A DNA stretch of 64,000 bases from SG-bin9 sp049323835 (GCA_049323835.1 JBMOOJ010000076.1:48523-112522), one strand, 5' to 3'. Shown: positions 8,412 to 17,650, counted from the first letter of the stretch. The notes: generated from the sequence alone by a model not told the origin. Numbers and translations are program-made.

Positions 8412-9719
8412 TCAGTCGCACTTCGCTCCCTGCATGCCGCCCTTGATCCAGTCGAGCGATTTCACGCCCGGGGGCGGATTCACGCATTCGGCCTTGAAGT
8501 ACAGGATGTCGACGAGATCGACGCGCTTCTTCTCGGGATTGTACTTGGTGCGGCTGATGGCGATCGGCTGGGTGGCCTGATGGCCGTCGCCGAGCGTCAT
8601 CTTGATGGTGCCGCCGGGCGATTCCCACTGCGAGTTCTTCATCGCTGCGACGATCTCGTCGGTGGTCGGCTTCTTGCCACCGTTCTTTTCCATCGCCTTC
8701 TCGATCGCGTTCTTCAGACCGAGGATCGACTGGTTGATGCGGTAGGCGGCCTGCACCGGATAGGTGCCGATCGCCTTTTCGAAGCCGGGGAAAAACCAGT
8801 CGTTCAGCACCGATTTCTGCGACATCAGGCCGTAGGCGCCGCGGGCGCCGATGATGGTGCCGTCCGGCATCTTGTCGCCGAGCGCCGGCAGCACGTGGTC
8901 GGCGGCGCTGAACACGAGCTGGCTGCGCTTCGCAAGGCCGCGTGGTCCGGCTTGCAGCACGAAGGCCTGAAGGTCGCCGCCCCAGAGGCTGGAATAGACG
9001 ACGTCGGAACCGGCGCCGACCAGCGCAGAAATTTCAGTGCCGTACTGGCCCGCGCCGAACTTCGGCATCAGGTCGGTGCCGAGCTTGGCGTTCGGGAAGA
9101 GCTGGCCCGCAGCGGCGATGAAGTCAGCCTTGCTGTCCTGGCCCCAGGCGTAGTCCTGGTTGATGGCCGAGAACGACTCCATCTTGATGTTCTTGGCCTT
9201 CATGTAGCGGATGAGGCCGACGTTATCCATCGTCGCATGCGAGGCCGTGCGGAAGACGTAGTTGTACTTCGCTTCCTCGAAGATGCGCGGCGTGCCGCAG
9301 TCCATCAGCACCAGCAGCTTCTTCAACTCTTCGGCGATCGGCGAAACGGCAAGGCAGTCGCCCGACGAGATGTAGCCGAGCACGGCGTCGACGTTGTCGC
9401 GCTGGTAAAGGTTGCGCAGTTCCTGCACCTGCTTGGTCGCGCCGCCGTTCTCATCGATGATGACCGGTTCGATCTTCATGCCGCCGAAGCCGACCTTGTT
9501 GTGCGGCGCCGGTACGGCTCCCTTGTTGAGTTCGTCGATCGTGAACGTCGCGCCGTTGCGGGCGGGAACGCCGAAGCTTTCAGCCGCGGGTCCCGACAGG
9601 AACGTCACGATTCCGAGTTTGAATGTCTCTTGCGCGAAGGCTGAAGCGGTCGAAAGGGCCAGCGCGGCAGCGGCCGCTGCAAGCGTGATCCGGCCCGTGT
9701 GAGCTGAAAGGTGACGCAT
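8412..9719 (-). CDS. ABC transporter periplasmic substrate-binding protein, LivK type
   Basis: A 435-residue secreted receptor of the periplasmic binding protein type I fold. The signal peptide begins MRHLSAHTGR and ends at ASAFA before QETFKLG. I start at the ATG at 9719 because GGGAGAG lies six bases upstream; an in-frame ATG at 9731 would add four residues. Longer than E. coli LivK (about 370), as is usual for members that bind aromatic or other carboxylates. It heads the operon livK-livH-livM-livG-livF-CoA ligase, so the ligand is probably an organic acid that is then joined to CoA. Confidence 0.9.
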   Translation of the reverse strand: MRHLSAHTGRITLAAAAAALALSTASAFAQETFKLGIVTFLSGPAAESFGVPARNGATFTIDELNKGAVPAPHNKVGFGGMKIEPVIIDENGGATKQVQELRNLYQRDNVDAVLGYISSGDCLAVSPIAEELKKLLVLMDCGTPRIFEEAKYNYVFRTASHATMDNVGLIRYMKAKNIKMESFSAINQDYAWGQDSKADFIAAAGQLFPNAKLGTDLMPKFGAGQYGTEISALVGAGSDVVYSSLWGGDLQAFVLQAGPRGLAKRSQLVFSAADHVLPALGDKMPDGTIIGARGAYGLMSQKSVLNDWFFPGFEKAIGTYPVQAAYRINQSILGLKNAIEKAMEKNGGKKPTTDEIVAAMKNSQWESPGGTIKMTLGDGHQATQPIAISRTKYNPEKKRVDLVDILYFKAECVNPPPGVKSLDWIKGGMQGAKCD

Positions 9720-9958
9720 GTTCTCTCCCATATGGCTGGATTTTCGTGCCAGCTCGAACCCGCCCGTTGATCGGGCGTTGTCGGTTCGCTGACAGCCTAT
9801 GCGGGCTTTCCGGCTTCGTCCATGGGCACACAGGAAGGCCAAGTCTTTGAAATCAGACCGCGACGTGCCGCCGCAGGGTGATTGCGCTTGCAGCGCGCAA
9901 GGGTCGATGACTACCTACCGGAAGGGGTGGTTTTGCTGCTACGCACCTTGGAGCGACG
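9720..9958. other. Divergent promoter region between livK and htpX
   Basis: About 240 bases between two divergent genes. A small inverted repeat with arms CGCCCG and CGGGCG at 9761-9777 is the only structure I see. It should contain the promoters of the importer operon and htpX, but no convincing consensus is recognisable. Confidence 0.4.
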
Positions 9959-10927
9959 ATGAGTTATTTCCGTACGGCGGTTCTTCTGGCAGGTCTGACG
10001 GCGCTGTTCATGGGCGTCGGCTATCTGATTGGCGGCGCGGGCGGCGCGACAATCGCGCTTGTCGTCGCGGCGGCGATGAATTTGTTCGCCTACTGGAATT
10101 CAGACCGCATGGTGCTGTCCATGTACGGCGCCCAGGAGGTCGACGAGCGCACGGCGCCCGACTACTACCGCATGGTGCGTGATCTTGCCGGCCGTGCCGG
10201 CCTGCCGATGCCGCGCGTGTTCCTGATGGACAATCCGCAGCCGAACGCCTTCGCGACCGGCCGCAATCCGCAGAACGCGGCGGTCGCGGTCACGACCGGT
10301 TTGATGCACAACCTGAGCCGCGAGGAAGTGGCGGGCGTGATCGCGCACGAGCTGGCGCACATCAAGAACCACGACACGCTGATCATGACGATCACCGCGA
10401 CGATCGCCGGCGCGATCTCGATGCTCGGCCAGTTCGGCATGTTCTTCGGCGGCAACCGTGATCACAACAGCGGCCCTGGCCTGATCGGCACGATCGCGAT
10501 GATGATCCTCGCACCGCTCGGTGCCATGATCGTGCAGATGGCGATCAGCCGCACGCGCGAGTATGAGGCCGACCGGATGGGCGCACAGATCTGCGGCCAG
10601 CCGATGTGGCTCGCCTCGGCGCTGGCGAGGATCGAGAATGCCGCGCACCAGGTGCCCAACATGGACGCCGAGAAGGCTCCGGCGACCGCGCATATGTTCA
10701 TCATCAATCCGCTCTCGGGCCAGCGCTGGGACAACCTGTTCTCGACCCATCCGGCGACCGAGAACCGGATCGCCGAATTGCAGCGGCTGGCGGGCGAGAT
10801 GGGCGGCCGCGGCGGTTTCGCGCAAGGCAATGTCCAGGGCAATCCGGGTGCGTCCTCGGGCAGTCCGTGGGCGGCGGGCCGTGCGCGCGGACCGTCACGC
10901 GGCCCTTCCCGTGGGCCTTGGGGCTGA
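9959..10927 (+). CDS. htpX: Membrane zinc metalloprotease HtpX
   Basis: HtpX is an inner-membrane M48 protease that degrades misfolded membrane proteins. The 322-residue product has two N-terminal membrane helices (about residues 5-45), the zinc site HELAH at H130/E131/H134, two further hydrophobic segments around 145-200, and the third zinc ligand in the SRTREYEADRMG motif. The C-terminal tail is Gly/Arg/Ser rich with a repeated RGPSRGPS pattern, which is typical of rhizobial HtpX. It stands alone, divergent from the livK operon. Confidence 0.93.
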   Translation: MSYFRTAVLLAGLTALFMGVGYLIGGAGGATIALVVAAAMNLFAYWNSDRMVLSMYGAQEVDERTAPDYYRMVRDLAGRAGLPMPRVFLMDNPQPNAFATGRNPQNAAVAVTTGLMHNLSREEVAGVIAHELAHIKNHDTLIMTITATIAGAISMLGQFGMFFGGNRDHNSGPGLIGTIAMMILAPLGAMIVQMAISRTREYEADRMGAQICGQPMWLASALARIENAAHQVPNMDAEKAPATAHMFIINPLSGQRWDNLFSTHPATENRIAELQRLAGEMGGRGGFAQGNVQGNPGASSGSPWAAGRARGPSRGPSRGPWG

Positions 10928-11035
10928 CTGTTCGCCTGCCGTTCCGTTCAATGGAACCGAATCGCGCTTTGCGCGTCATTCGCCCGTGGTAGGTTTGTGC
11001 CAGCCTCGCGAGGCGAGGGCACGCGGAGGGCCGCC

Positions 11036-11203
11036 GTGAGCGATCTCAAGAGCGAGATGAAGGAGCGGGGCAAGGAAATCGCGCAGAACGAGGAGCAGCG
11101 GCACGTCGTCAGCGCGGTCCGCGTCAGCTCCTGGGCTGTCGTCACAACGCTGATCGCGATTGCCGTTGTCGCGATGTTCGTGATGTTGGTGATCAGGCAT
11201 TAG
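11036..11203 (+). CDS. Small single-span membrane protein
   Basis: A 55-residue open frame starting with GTG at 11036, preceded by a strong CGGAGGG ribosome site at 11024-11030. The product has a charged N-terminal half (SDLKSEMKERGKEI) and one C-terminal membrane helix of about 22 residues ending VMLVIRH. An upstream ATG at 10997 in the same frame lacks a ribosome site. Function unknown. Good start signals and a clean membrane helix make it likely to be real, but no family is recognised. Confidence 0.55.
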   Translation: MSDLKSEMKERGKEIAQNEEQRHVVSAVRVSSWAVVTTLIAIAVVAMFVMLVIRH

Positions 11204-11238
11204 TCTGGCGACGCGCGGGGCCGTTTGAGCTTGCGGTC

Positions 11239-11874
11239 TTATGCAACAACGGTACCCAACATGGCTTGCAATGGGGCGCAGGAGGCGCGCACACCCGCCA
11301 GAGCGCTGATCCTGATATGCCATGCTGCAATTGCGGGGCTTGTCGGCGCAGCGCGGGCGAGCTGAAGCTGTGTGATGTTCGATGCGATCGAAAGATCGGC
11401 GATGGTCGGGGCACTGCCGGCTACGCAAGAGCGTCGCGTCAGAGCCGCTTCCAGTACAGGCGCTACGTCTGCCAGCCGCTGCTGACCGCGAGCGATTGCA
11501 GCCTTGTCGCCATTCGGGCCGAGAAACACAGTATTGAGCACGATGTCGACGACAGCCGGACCGAGCCGGGTTTGATTCCAGTCGAGCCATTGATCGACGA
11601 TTGCGCGGCTTGCGGCTGCGCCGGGGTACCAGGTATCGAGATCGTGGCGGGCGCACAGGTAACGCAAGATAGCGTTGGACTCGGCAAGAACCAGATCGCC
11701 GTCAACCAGAACCGGCACTTGATGGTTCGGATTGATTTTGCGGAATTCATCGGACATGTGCTGCCCGGCCGCCATGTCGATTGCGCGAATTTCGTAAGGC
11801 AACCTCGCTTCTTCCATGAGCGCCACAACCCTGCGCGCGTGCTGCGACATCGGAAAATGATAGAGGACATACAT
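11239..11874 (-). CDS. Glutathione S-transferase family protein
   Basis: A 211-residue GST-fold protein. The thioredoxin-like N-terminal domain has MYVLYHFPMSQHARRV at the active site, the cis-proline in HQVPVLVDGD and the glutathione-contact motif AESNAILRYL. The C-terminal helical domain runs from about residue 85. AAGGAG lies eight bases upstream of the ATG at 11874. Theta/beta-like classes use Ser or Cys early in the chain; here S9 is the best candidate. Substrate unknown. Confidence 0.85.
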   Translation of the reverse strand: MYVLYHFPMSQHARRVVALMEEARLPYEIRAIDMAAGQHMSDEFRKINPNHQVPVLVDGDLVLAESNAILRYLCARHDLDTWYPGAAASRAIVDQWLDWNQTRLGPAVVDIVLNTVFLGPNGDKAAIARGQQRLADVAPVLEAALTRRSCVAGSAPTIADLSIASNITQLQLARAAPTSPAIAAWHIRISALAGVRASCAPLQAMLGTVVA

Positions 11875-11998
11875 GATGAGGCTCCTTCACGTTGGAGCCC
11901 ATCTACACTGCACCACTGACAGTGCGCGTCAGCAGGTCATCGCTCGCGTGGAAGCTGTCATCGGTAGGTATTTGGGTAAAGTGACTGGGCGTCTTCGT

Positions 11999-13000
11999 TC
12001 ATACCCGCACCATCCGCTTGCCGCGGTTCTCTCCGTTCAGCAACCCGATCAGTGCCTGCGGTGTATTCTCGATGCCGTTGACGATGTCTTCCTGTACCTT
12101 GAGCTTGCCGGACGCGACCCACGACTGAAGATCGGCGAGCGCCTTGTCGCGCTGATCGTTGAAGTCGGTGACGATGAAGCCTTGCACGGTGAGGCGCTTC
12201 ACCACGATCAAACCGGGGACGCCGCGCGGGCCGGTCGCCGACGGTGCGCCATCATACTGCGAAACCGCTCCGCAGCAGGCGATGCGGCCGCGATTGTTCA
12301 TCTGGAACAGGCAGGCTTCGAAGATGTCGCCGCCGACGTTGTCGAAATAGACGTCGATGCCGTTCGGCGCCGCGGCCTTCAGCTCCTTGAACAGTGCGGT
12401 GTTCTTGTAGTCGACCGCCGCATCGAAGCCGAGCTCGGAGGTCAGCCACTTGCACTTCTCGGCGCCGCCGGCGATGCCGACCACGCGGCAGCCCTTGATC
12501 TTTGCGATCTGTCCAACGATCGAGCCGACCGATCCGGCCGCGGCGGAGACGACAACTGTATTGCCTTCTTTCGGCTGGCCGACATTCAGCAGACCGAAAT
12601 ACGCCGTCAGGCCGGCGATGCCGTAGACGCTGAGGAGATACGACATCGGTTCGATCTTCGGCACCTTGATCAGGTGTTTCGCGGGCAGCGCCGCGTAGTC
12701 CTGCCATCCGGTGTCGGCGAAGATGAGATCGCCGGCCGCGAAGCCCGGCGCTTTCGATGACACGACCTCGCTGATGCTGCCGCCGGCCATCACCGTGTTG
12801 GCCTCGACGGCCGCGCGGTAGGTCGCGCCCTGCATCCAGGCGCGGTTGGCGGCGTCGAGGGAAATCAGGCGCGTGCGCAACAGAACCTCGCCGTCCTTCG
12901 GCTCCGGGATCTTGCCGTCGACCAGTTTGAAATGGCTGGAGGTGAGTTTGCCGGTCGGCTTCTCAGCCAGGAGAACCTGACGGTTGATGCTTGCACTCAT
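11999..13000 (-). CDS. NADP-dependent oxidoreductase, medium-chain dehydrogenase family (enone/alkenal reductase type)
   Basis: A 333-residue zinc-independent MDR enzyme of the leukotriene B4 12-hydroxydehydrogenase/CurA group, which reduces the C=C bond of enones with NADPH. The N-terminal GroES-like domain starts MSASINRQVLLAEKPTGK. The Rossmann motif AAAGSVGSIVGQIAKIKG and the following GIAGG are clear, and the family motif YFDNVGG is present. No catalytic zinc cysteines are seen. It runs in the same direction as the GST 124 bases downstream, and both would act on electrophiles, but they may be separate transcripts. Confidence 0.9.
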   Translation of the reverse strand: MSASINRQVLLAEKPTGKLTSSHFKLVDGKIPEPKDGEVLLRTRLISLDAANRAWMQGATYRAAVEANTVMAGGSISEVVSSKAPGFAAGDLIFADTGWQDYAALPAKHLIKVPKIEPMSYLLSVYGIAGLTAYFGLLNVGQPKEGNTVVVSAAAGSVGSIVGQIAKIKGCRVVGIAGGAEKCKWLTSELGFDAAVDYKNTALFKELKAAAPNGIDVYFDNVGGDIFEACLFQMNNRGRIACCGAVSQYDGAPSATGPRGVPGLIVVKRLTVQGFIVTDFNDQRDKALADLQSWVASGKLKVQEDIVNGIENTPQALIGLLNGENRGKRMVRV

Positions 13001-13218
13001 GACGCTCTCCCATCCTGGCAGCTGTTGTTTGCGGCGTTGCTGGTTCCGGGAAAGCTAGCCATAGCGGGCGGGAATCACAACGCTGTTAAATCAAACAGGG
13101 GCTCGCTGTGTGGCGCATCGCCCACACCGGCGCGCCGTCGCCATTGCCGCCCTCGTCCGCTGCTTGGCACCCCAGCGGGCCTCAGCTAAATTTCTCTTCG
13201 ACCAAGGCGAGCGGCTTC

Positions 13219-13851
13219 ATGGATTCGCGAGCAAGACTTCGGTGCGCACTCATGGGGGCAGCTCTCGTTGCCGTCCCGCTTGCATCGTCTGCGCACGCGA
13301 TCGAGATGAGCAACGCCGTTGCCGATCTCTACTCGTCGGTGTCGATCAATCCGCCCAGCGCAACGTCGATGACCGTCTGCTACGGTTTCGTCTGCCGCCG
13401 CCGCACCATTCTCGATTTCAATGCAGCCGACCGCAAGGCGCTGACTCAGATCATGACGGCGGGCAAGGCGTCGGCGGAGGCGGAGCGAGCGGCTTTTCAG
13501 AAAGCGGTGATCTGGTTCGACAGGCGCATGGCGCCGGAGCTCGGCACCAACCGCCGCGTCGCGTATGCCGACTTCCGCCACTTCGACGCCGCGCACAACT
13601 ACGATTGCTGGGACACGACGCGCAACACGACGAGTCTGATGCTGGTGCTGCGCGAGTGGGGACTGTTCAAGCATCACACGGTGGGTAATCCGCGCTATCG
13701 CGGCAATCCGCTGCGCCTGCAGACGCCGCACAATACGGCGGTGCTGGTCGACCGCGCGACGCGCGTCGAATGGGCGGTCGATCTGTGGACACGCAAGTTT
13801 GCCGAGGCGCCGGACGTGATGCCCGTCGAGAAATGGCTTCAAGCGAACTGA
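13219..13851 (+). CDS. Conserved secreted protein of unknown function
   Basis: A 210-residue protein with a signal peptide (RLRCALMGAALVAVPLASSAHA) and probable cleavage at AHA. The mature part has a CYGFVC pair of cysteines near the start and a conserved-looking segment NYDCWDTTRNTT, suggesting a disulfide-bonded periplasmic domain. The ATG at 13219 is chosen because it begins the signal peptide; an upstream in-frame extension to 13108 looks non-coding. I do not recognise the family. Confidence 0.7.
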   Translation: MDSRARLRCALMGAALVAVPLASSAHAIEMSNAVADLYSSVSINPPSATSMTVCYGFVCRRRTILDFNAADRKALTQIMTAGKASAEAERAAFQKAVIWFDRRMAPELGTNRRVAYADFRHFDAAHNYDCWDTTRNTTSLMLVLREWGLFKHHTVGNPRYRGNPLRLQTPHNTAVLVDRATRVEWAVDLWTRKFAEAPDVMPVEKWLQAN

Positions 13852-13947
13852 CGTCCGGCTGAGGCGGACGCGGGTCTTGCCTGGAAGGAGAAGCCTGCGG
13901 GCAGGAGCTCTGGAATCAGAAGTCTGAAACTAAACGTCGTGAGTCCC

Positions 13948-13973
13948 AAAGCCTGCGTTCGTCACGCAGGCTT
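13948..13973 (-). terminator. Terminator hairpin after the cold-shock gene
   Basis: Arms GCCTGCGT (13951-13958) and ACGCAGGC (13964-13971) form a perfect stem with a five-base loop. On the minus strand the stem is followed by a short TTT run. It sits eight bases beyond the cold-shock stop codon. Confidence 0.6.
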
Positions 13974-13980
13974 CGCCGTC

Positions 13981-14181
13981 TCAAACCTTGAGATTTTCCG
14001 CCGACGTCCGGCCGCGATTGGCGACCTCTTCGTACTCGATCGTCTGACCTTCGTTGAGCGTGGAAAGTCCCGCCTTCTCGACCGCCGAGATGTGGACGAA
14101 CACGTCCTTCCCACCGGCGCTGGGCTGAATGAATCCGTAGCCCTTGGTCGGGTTGAACCACTTAACAGTGCCTTTAGCCAT
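13981..14181 (-). CDS. Cold-shock domain protein (CspA family)
   Basis: A 66-residue single-domain RNA/DNA-binding chaperone. RNP1 is KGYGFIQP and RNP2 is DVFVHISA; the start GTVKWFNPTKG is diagnostic. GGAGAAG lies upstream of the ATG at 14181. The untranslated region 14182-14330 is long, as is common for csp genes whose mRNA folding responds to temperature, though I cannot show this here. A hairpin terminator follows. Confidence 0.95.
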   Translation of the reverse strand: MAKGTVKWFNPTKGYGFIQPSAGGKDVFVHISAVEKAGLSTLNEGQTIEYEEVANRGRTSAENLKV

Positions 14182-14399
14182 TACGTCTTCTCCGAAGTAT
14201 CAAAACAATCAATGGCGGCCGGTGCCCGCAGGCATACGGCCGCCTGTATCAGAATAAGCTGAATGCGGTGATGTTGAACAGGTACAAACAACCGCCATTG
14301 GCAATCCGCCGTCTTTGACGCAGTCCAGTATCGTCAGGCGGTACGCCTTGGTATGCCACAAGGCACTTTTGGAACCCGATCGCCTAAACAGGCCAAAGC
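14182..14399. other. Leader/promoter region of the cold-shock gene
   Basis: About 220 non-coding bases upstream of the cold-shock gene and downstream of the His-rich gene's terminator. Several short inverted repeats occur, such as GCGGCCGG with GGCCGCC at 14216-14242 and GGCGGTACGCC near 14338. No conserved leader is recognised. Confidence 0.35.
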
Positions 14400-14401
14400 A
14401 A

Positions 14402-14430
14402 AGCGCCCGGCTGCCGAGCAACCGGGCGCT
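14402..14430 (-). terminator. Terminator hairpin after the His-rich secreted gene
   Basis: Arms AGCGCCCGG (14402-14410) and CCGGGCGCT (14422-14430) are perfectly complementary. On the minus strand the stem is followed by TTGCTTTGG, a weak T-rich tail. It lies about 20 bases after the stop codon of the secreted protein gene. Confidence 0.65.
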
Positions 14431-14451
14431 CCAGATATCTGGCTTACGCGA

Positions 14452-14727
14452 TCAATAGGCGCAGACGTTCACGGTGCGCCAGCGCGGGCCCTTCGGGGTC
14501 AGGACGCGGCGGGTCTGGTAGCAGCTGCCGCCATCCACGTAATAGCCGCCGCCGACGACGACCGGGCTGTAGCCGAAGCCGATGCCGAAGCCATGGCCAT
14601 GGAAGTGGTGATGATGGCCGTGGTGATGATGCCAGCCCTTCCAGCCCGCCGAAGCGGTGGTCGGGGTCAGCGCAGCGGCGCCGACGGCGGCAGTGGCAAC
14701 GAGGGCAAGAGCAAGCTTACGGATCAT
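14452..14727 (-). CDS. Small secreted histidine- and glycine-rich protein
   Basis: A 91-residue protein with a clear signal peptide (MIRKLALALVATAAVGAAAL...ASA). The mature N-terminus has a dense histidine cluster (WHHHHGHHHHFHGHGF) followed by a Gly/Tyr region and two cysteines near the end. The His cluster could bind metals such as Ni, Cu or Zn, but that is inference. GGAGAG upstream supports the start. Similar short His-rich exported proteins are common in Bradyrhizobium relatives. It is a single gene with its own terminator. Confidence 0.8.
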   Translation of the reverse strand: MIRKLALALVATAAVGAAALTPTTASAGWKGWHHHHGHHHHFHGHGFGIGFGYSPVVVGGGYYVDGGSCYQTRRVLTPKGPRWRTVNVCAY

Positions 14728-14899
14728 GATAACTCTCCAAAGTATGGGTGCGCGGGGCAGCGCGGGTTTTGCAATGGGCGGGTTGTCGGGCCCGTCACGA
14801 AGTTGGACGCCCCCTCAGCCGAGCGGGTTCGAAACGGCATGACGATTTTCGGGAGAATCGCGAAAGCGGATTGTTTTACAAATGCTTAGAGGCAGGCGA

Positions 14900-15931
14900 T
14901 TATTCGCCTGCCTCGCGTTTTGCGAGCAAATCCCTGGCCAGATCGGAGAGCGCGGGCCGCTCCAGTGCGGCAAACGGCAGCGGGCGGATCACGTCGATGG
15001 CGGCCAATCCGAGCCGCGCGGTCATCAGGCCGTTGAGCACGCCCTCGCCAAGACGTGCGGAGAGTTTTGCGGCAATCCCGTGGCCGAGCATCTGCTGGAT
15101 CAGGCTATCGCCAGCGGCGATGCCGCCGGTGACGGCGAGATGCGCGAGCGCATGCCGCATCAGCCGGATCATGCCGAGCGCACCGGGACGCGCGCCGTAG
15201 AGCCGCGCGAGCTCGCGGATCATCCGCAGCGCCGCATAGGCGACGAACAGGATGTCGAACACCGCGCGCGGGCTTACCGCGGTGACGACCGATACCCGCT
15301 GCGCTGCGGCGGAGACGAGCGCCCGTGCATCGCGATCGAGCGGCGTCATCAATTCGCGCTCGGCGAGACGAATGCGATCCGCGCCGTCGATGATGTCGCC
15401 CGCGTGGCTTTCAAGCGATGCGCGCGCGCGTGCGAGCCGCGGATTGGTGCTGGCCATCTTCAGCAGCTCATCGACAACCGCGCGGCCTTCGTTGCGATCG
15501 TCGCTGAGAAGCGCGGCCGTCGCGCGCTGGTGCAGCTTCTCGATCGCGGAGAGGCGGGCGAGGCCCAGCGCCTCGCGGCCGACGATGACGAGAAACGCGA
15601 GCAGCGTTGCCAGCGCCAGACCGAGGCCGATCAAGCCGAGCCCCGGATTGAAGGCGAACAGATCGTCGATCAGCCGCGCCGTGCTGATGCCGACGCCAAG
15701 CGACACGAGCCCGCCGAGCGCCGACCAGAAGAGTGCGCCCCAGCGGAAACCGTGCCGTGCCGGTGGCAGCGGCGTTTCGATTGTCGCGGGAAGCTGCGCG
15801 GCGTCCGGCTCCGGCGTGATCTGAATGGTGCCGCGCGCCACATGTCCCGGCGCGTCGTCGGGATCGCGGACGATCACGGACGGATCGTCGAGCTTGAACG
15901 TCGCGGGTTTGCGGGGCGGGTGCGTGGTCAT
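14900..15931 (-). CDS. ycjF: YcjF/DUF697 family inner-membrane protein
   Basis: A 343-residue protein with a polar N-terminal region, two membrane helices at about residues 65-115, and a C-terminal helical DUF697 domain containing AHLAVTGGIAAGDSLIQ. It pairs with the upstream YcjX GTPase-like gene, from which it is separated by only 22 bases. In enterobacteria the pair belongs to the phage-shock and heat-shock regulons; the biochemical role is not settled. Confidence 0.85.
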   Translation of the reverse strand: MTTHPPRKPATFKLDDPSVIVRDPDDAPGHVARGTIQITPEPDAAQLPATIETPLPPARHGFRWGALFWSALGGLVSLGVGISTARLIDDLFAFNPGLGLIGLGLALATLLAFLVIVGREALGLARLSAIEKLHQRATAALLSDDRNEGRAVVDELLKMASTNPRLARARASLESHAGDIIDGADRIRLAERELMTPLDRDARALVSAAAQRVSVVTAVSPRAVFDILFVAYAALRMIRELARLYGARPGALGMIRLMRHALAHLAVTGGIAAGDSLIQQMLGHGIAAKLSARLGEGVLNGLMTARLGLAAIDVIRPLPFAALERPALSDLARDLLAKREAGE

Positions 15932-15953
15932 TTGCGGTATCTTGCCATCTCGC

Positions 15954-17420
15954 TCAGGTGAGCCGGTCGCCGATCAGGAATTGGAGCGCCCGGTCGAGAC
16001 GAATATGGGGCAGCGCGGGTTCGCCCGCATCGTCCTTTTCGAGCACGGGTGGACGAAATCGTAAAAAGCGGAAATCGGTCTGGTGCGCCTCGGCGTCCGA
16101 GAGGCCCTGGAATGCGCCCTTGTCGGCGAACAGTCCGTCGAGCTCGGTCGGCAGATCGCCGGGGAAGGTCGCGACCTCCGTCTCGCCGTCGAACACGTCG
16201 CCGTTGGCGGTTTCGCCCTTGGCCGGAATGCCGATAATCGACGGCAGCGTGTCGCGCCCGCGCTTGACCTGCGCCTCGCGCGTCGCCCGCACGGCCGCCA
16301 GCGCCACGACATCCACCGCCGCTCCGGCGTGTTCGGCGCGCGTAACCGCACGATCGGTCATGCGCTTGAGGATCGCTTCGAGGCGATCGTGGCTCGTGTG
16401 GTGCAGATGATCCGCCTTGGTCGCGGCGAACAGGATCTTGTCGGCGCGCGGGCGAACCAGCGCGCTGAGGAAATTGCTGCGGCCGACGCGGAAGCAATCG
16501 AGGATGCCGCCGAGCGCGGCCTCGAGATCGTGCAGCGCGCTCGGGCCGGCGTTGAACGCAGCCAGCGCATCGACAAGCACGATCTGCCGGTCGAGCCGGG
16601 CGAAGTGATCGCGGAAGAACGGCCGCACGACCACATCCTTGTAGGCTTCGTAGCGCCGCCGCATCATCGCCCACAGCGATCCGTCGGGCGCGTCCGCGCC
16701 TTGCAGCAGATCGAGCGGCGCGAAGGTGAGGGCAGGCGAGCCCGCGAGATTGCCCGGCATCAGGAAGCGGCCCGGCGGCAGCAGGCTCATCGCAAAGCGC
16801 TCGTCGCGGCAGGCGCGCAGATAATCGGTGAAGAGCTTTGCCGCGGTCAGCGTCGCCTGCTCGTCTTCCGGCGCCAGCGGATCGAGGGTCGCGAGATGTG
16901 TGTGCCAGTCGGCAGCGAGCTTCGTGCGCGGCCCCTCGCGCGAGAGGGCGAGGCTTTCCGCCGACCACGCCTCGTAGCTCTTGTCGAGCAGCGGCAGGTC
17001 GAGCAGCCATTCGCCGGGGTAGTCGACGATGTCGAGGGTGAGCGTGCGCGTCGCGCCGTTCTCACGCTGGTAGTCGATGACGAGCCGCAGTTCGCTGATG
17101 CTGGTGGTCGATTGCGGCCATTGCCGCTCGCCGATCAGTGTCCTCAGGTGGCTCTCATAGGCGAAGCGCGGGATGGCGTCGTCCGGCTGCGGCGCCAGCC
17201 GCGCGCGGGCGATCCGGCCGGACGCGAGCGACTCGAAGATCGGGAAGCGGCCGCCGCGCAGCAGGCCATGGACAAGCGCGGTGATGAACACCGTCTTGCC
17301 GGCGCGCGACAGTCCCGTGACGCCAAGCCGCACGGTCGGGTTGAGCAGATTTGCGCCATAGTCCGCGAGCGCCAGTGCCGAGAGGCGGGCCTCCTCGACG
17401 AGATCGGAAAAGAAAGCCAT
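15954..17420 (-). CDS. ycjX: YcjX-like P-loop NTPase (DUF463)
   Basis: A 488-residue predicted GTP/ATP-binding protein. The P-loop GLSRAGKTVFITAL lies near residue 40, and the family tract DIVDYPGEWLLDLPLL acts as a Walker B-like region. An ATKADHLH segment (TKAD, G4-like) is seen later. I place the start at the ATG at 17420; a GTG at 17435 would add five residues and neither has a strong ribosome site. It is the first gene of a two-gene unit with ycjF. Linked to envelope stress by family association only. Confidence 0.88.
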   Translation of the reverse strand: MAFFSDLVEEARLSALALADYGANLLNPTVRLGVTGLSRAGKTVFITALVHGLLRGGRFPIFESLASGRIARARLAPQPDDAIPRFAYESHLRTLIGERQWPQSTTSISELRLVIDYQRENGATRTLTLDIVDYPGEWLLDLPLLDKSYEAWSAESLALSREGPRTKLAADWHTHLATLDPLAPEDEQATLTAAKLFTDYLRACRDERFAMSLLPPGRFLMPGNLAGSPALTFAPLDLLQGADAPDGSLWAMMRRRYEAYKDVVVRPFFRDHFARLDRQIVLVDALAAFNAGPSALHDLEAALGGILDCFRVGRSNFLSALVRPRADKILFAATKADHLHHTSHDRLEAILKRMTDRAVTRAEHAGAAVDVVALAAVRATREAQVKRGRDTLPSIIGIPAKGETANGDVFDGETEVATFPGDLPTELDGLFADKGAFQGLSDAEAHQTDFRFLRFRPPVLEKDDAGEPALPHIRLDRALQFLIGDRLT

Positions 17421-17650
17421 TGCGGACGACAACACCCTTCAAGACAGGACGGCAGCCAGGCCGGAATGGCCACAGATGATGGCCACACCACGGTATTCAA
17501 GAGCGATTGGCATGATTTTGGCAAGGCAGGAGACGGAGTTGAATGATCGCCGCCGTCCTCAAAACGGTCACATAAGGTCAATCATTTGGGTTCAGCATTA
17601 CAAGACGCTCACGTGCTTCAAGTCGTAACTGAGTGGTTAAACGGGTCGGA

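Noticed and set aside
9799..10182. 127-residue plus-strand frame before htpX
   Set aside because: It overlaps the htpX start in another frame and has no recognised domain.
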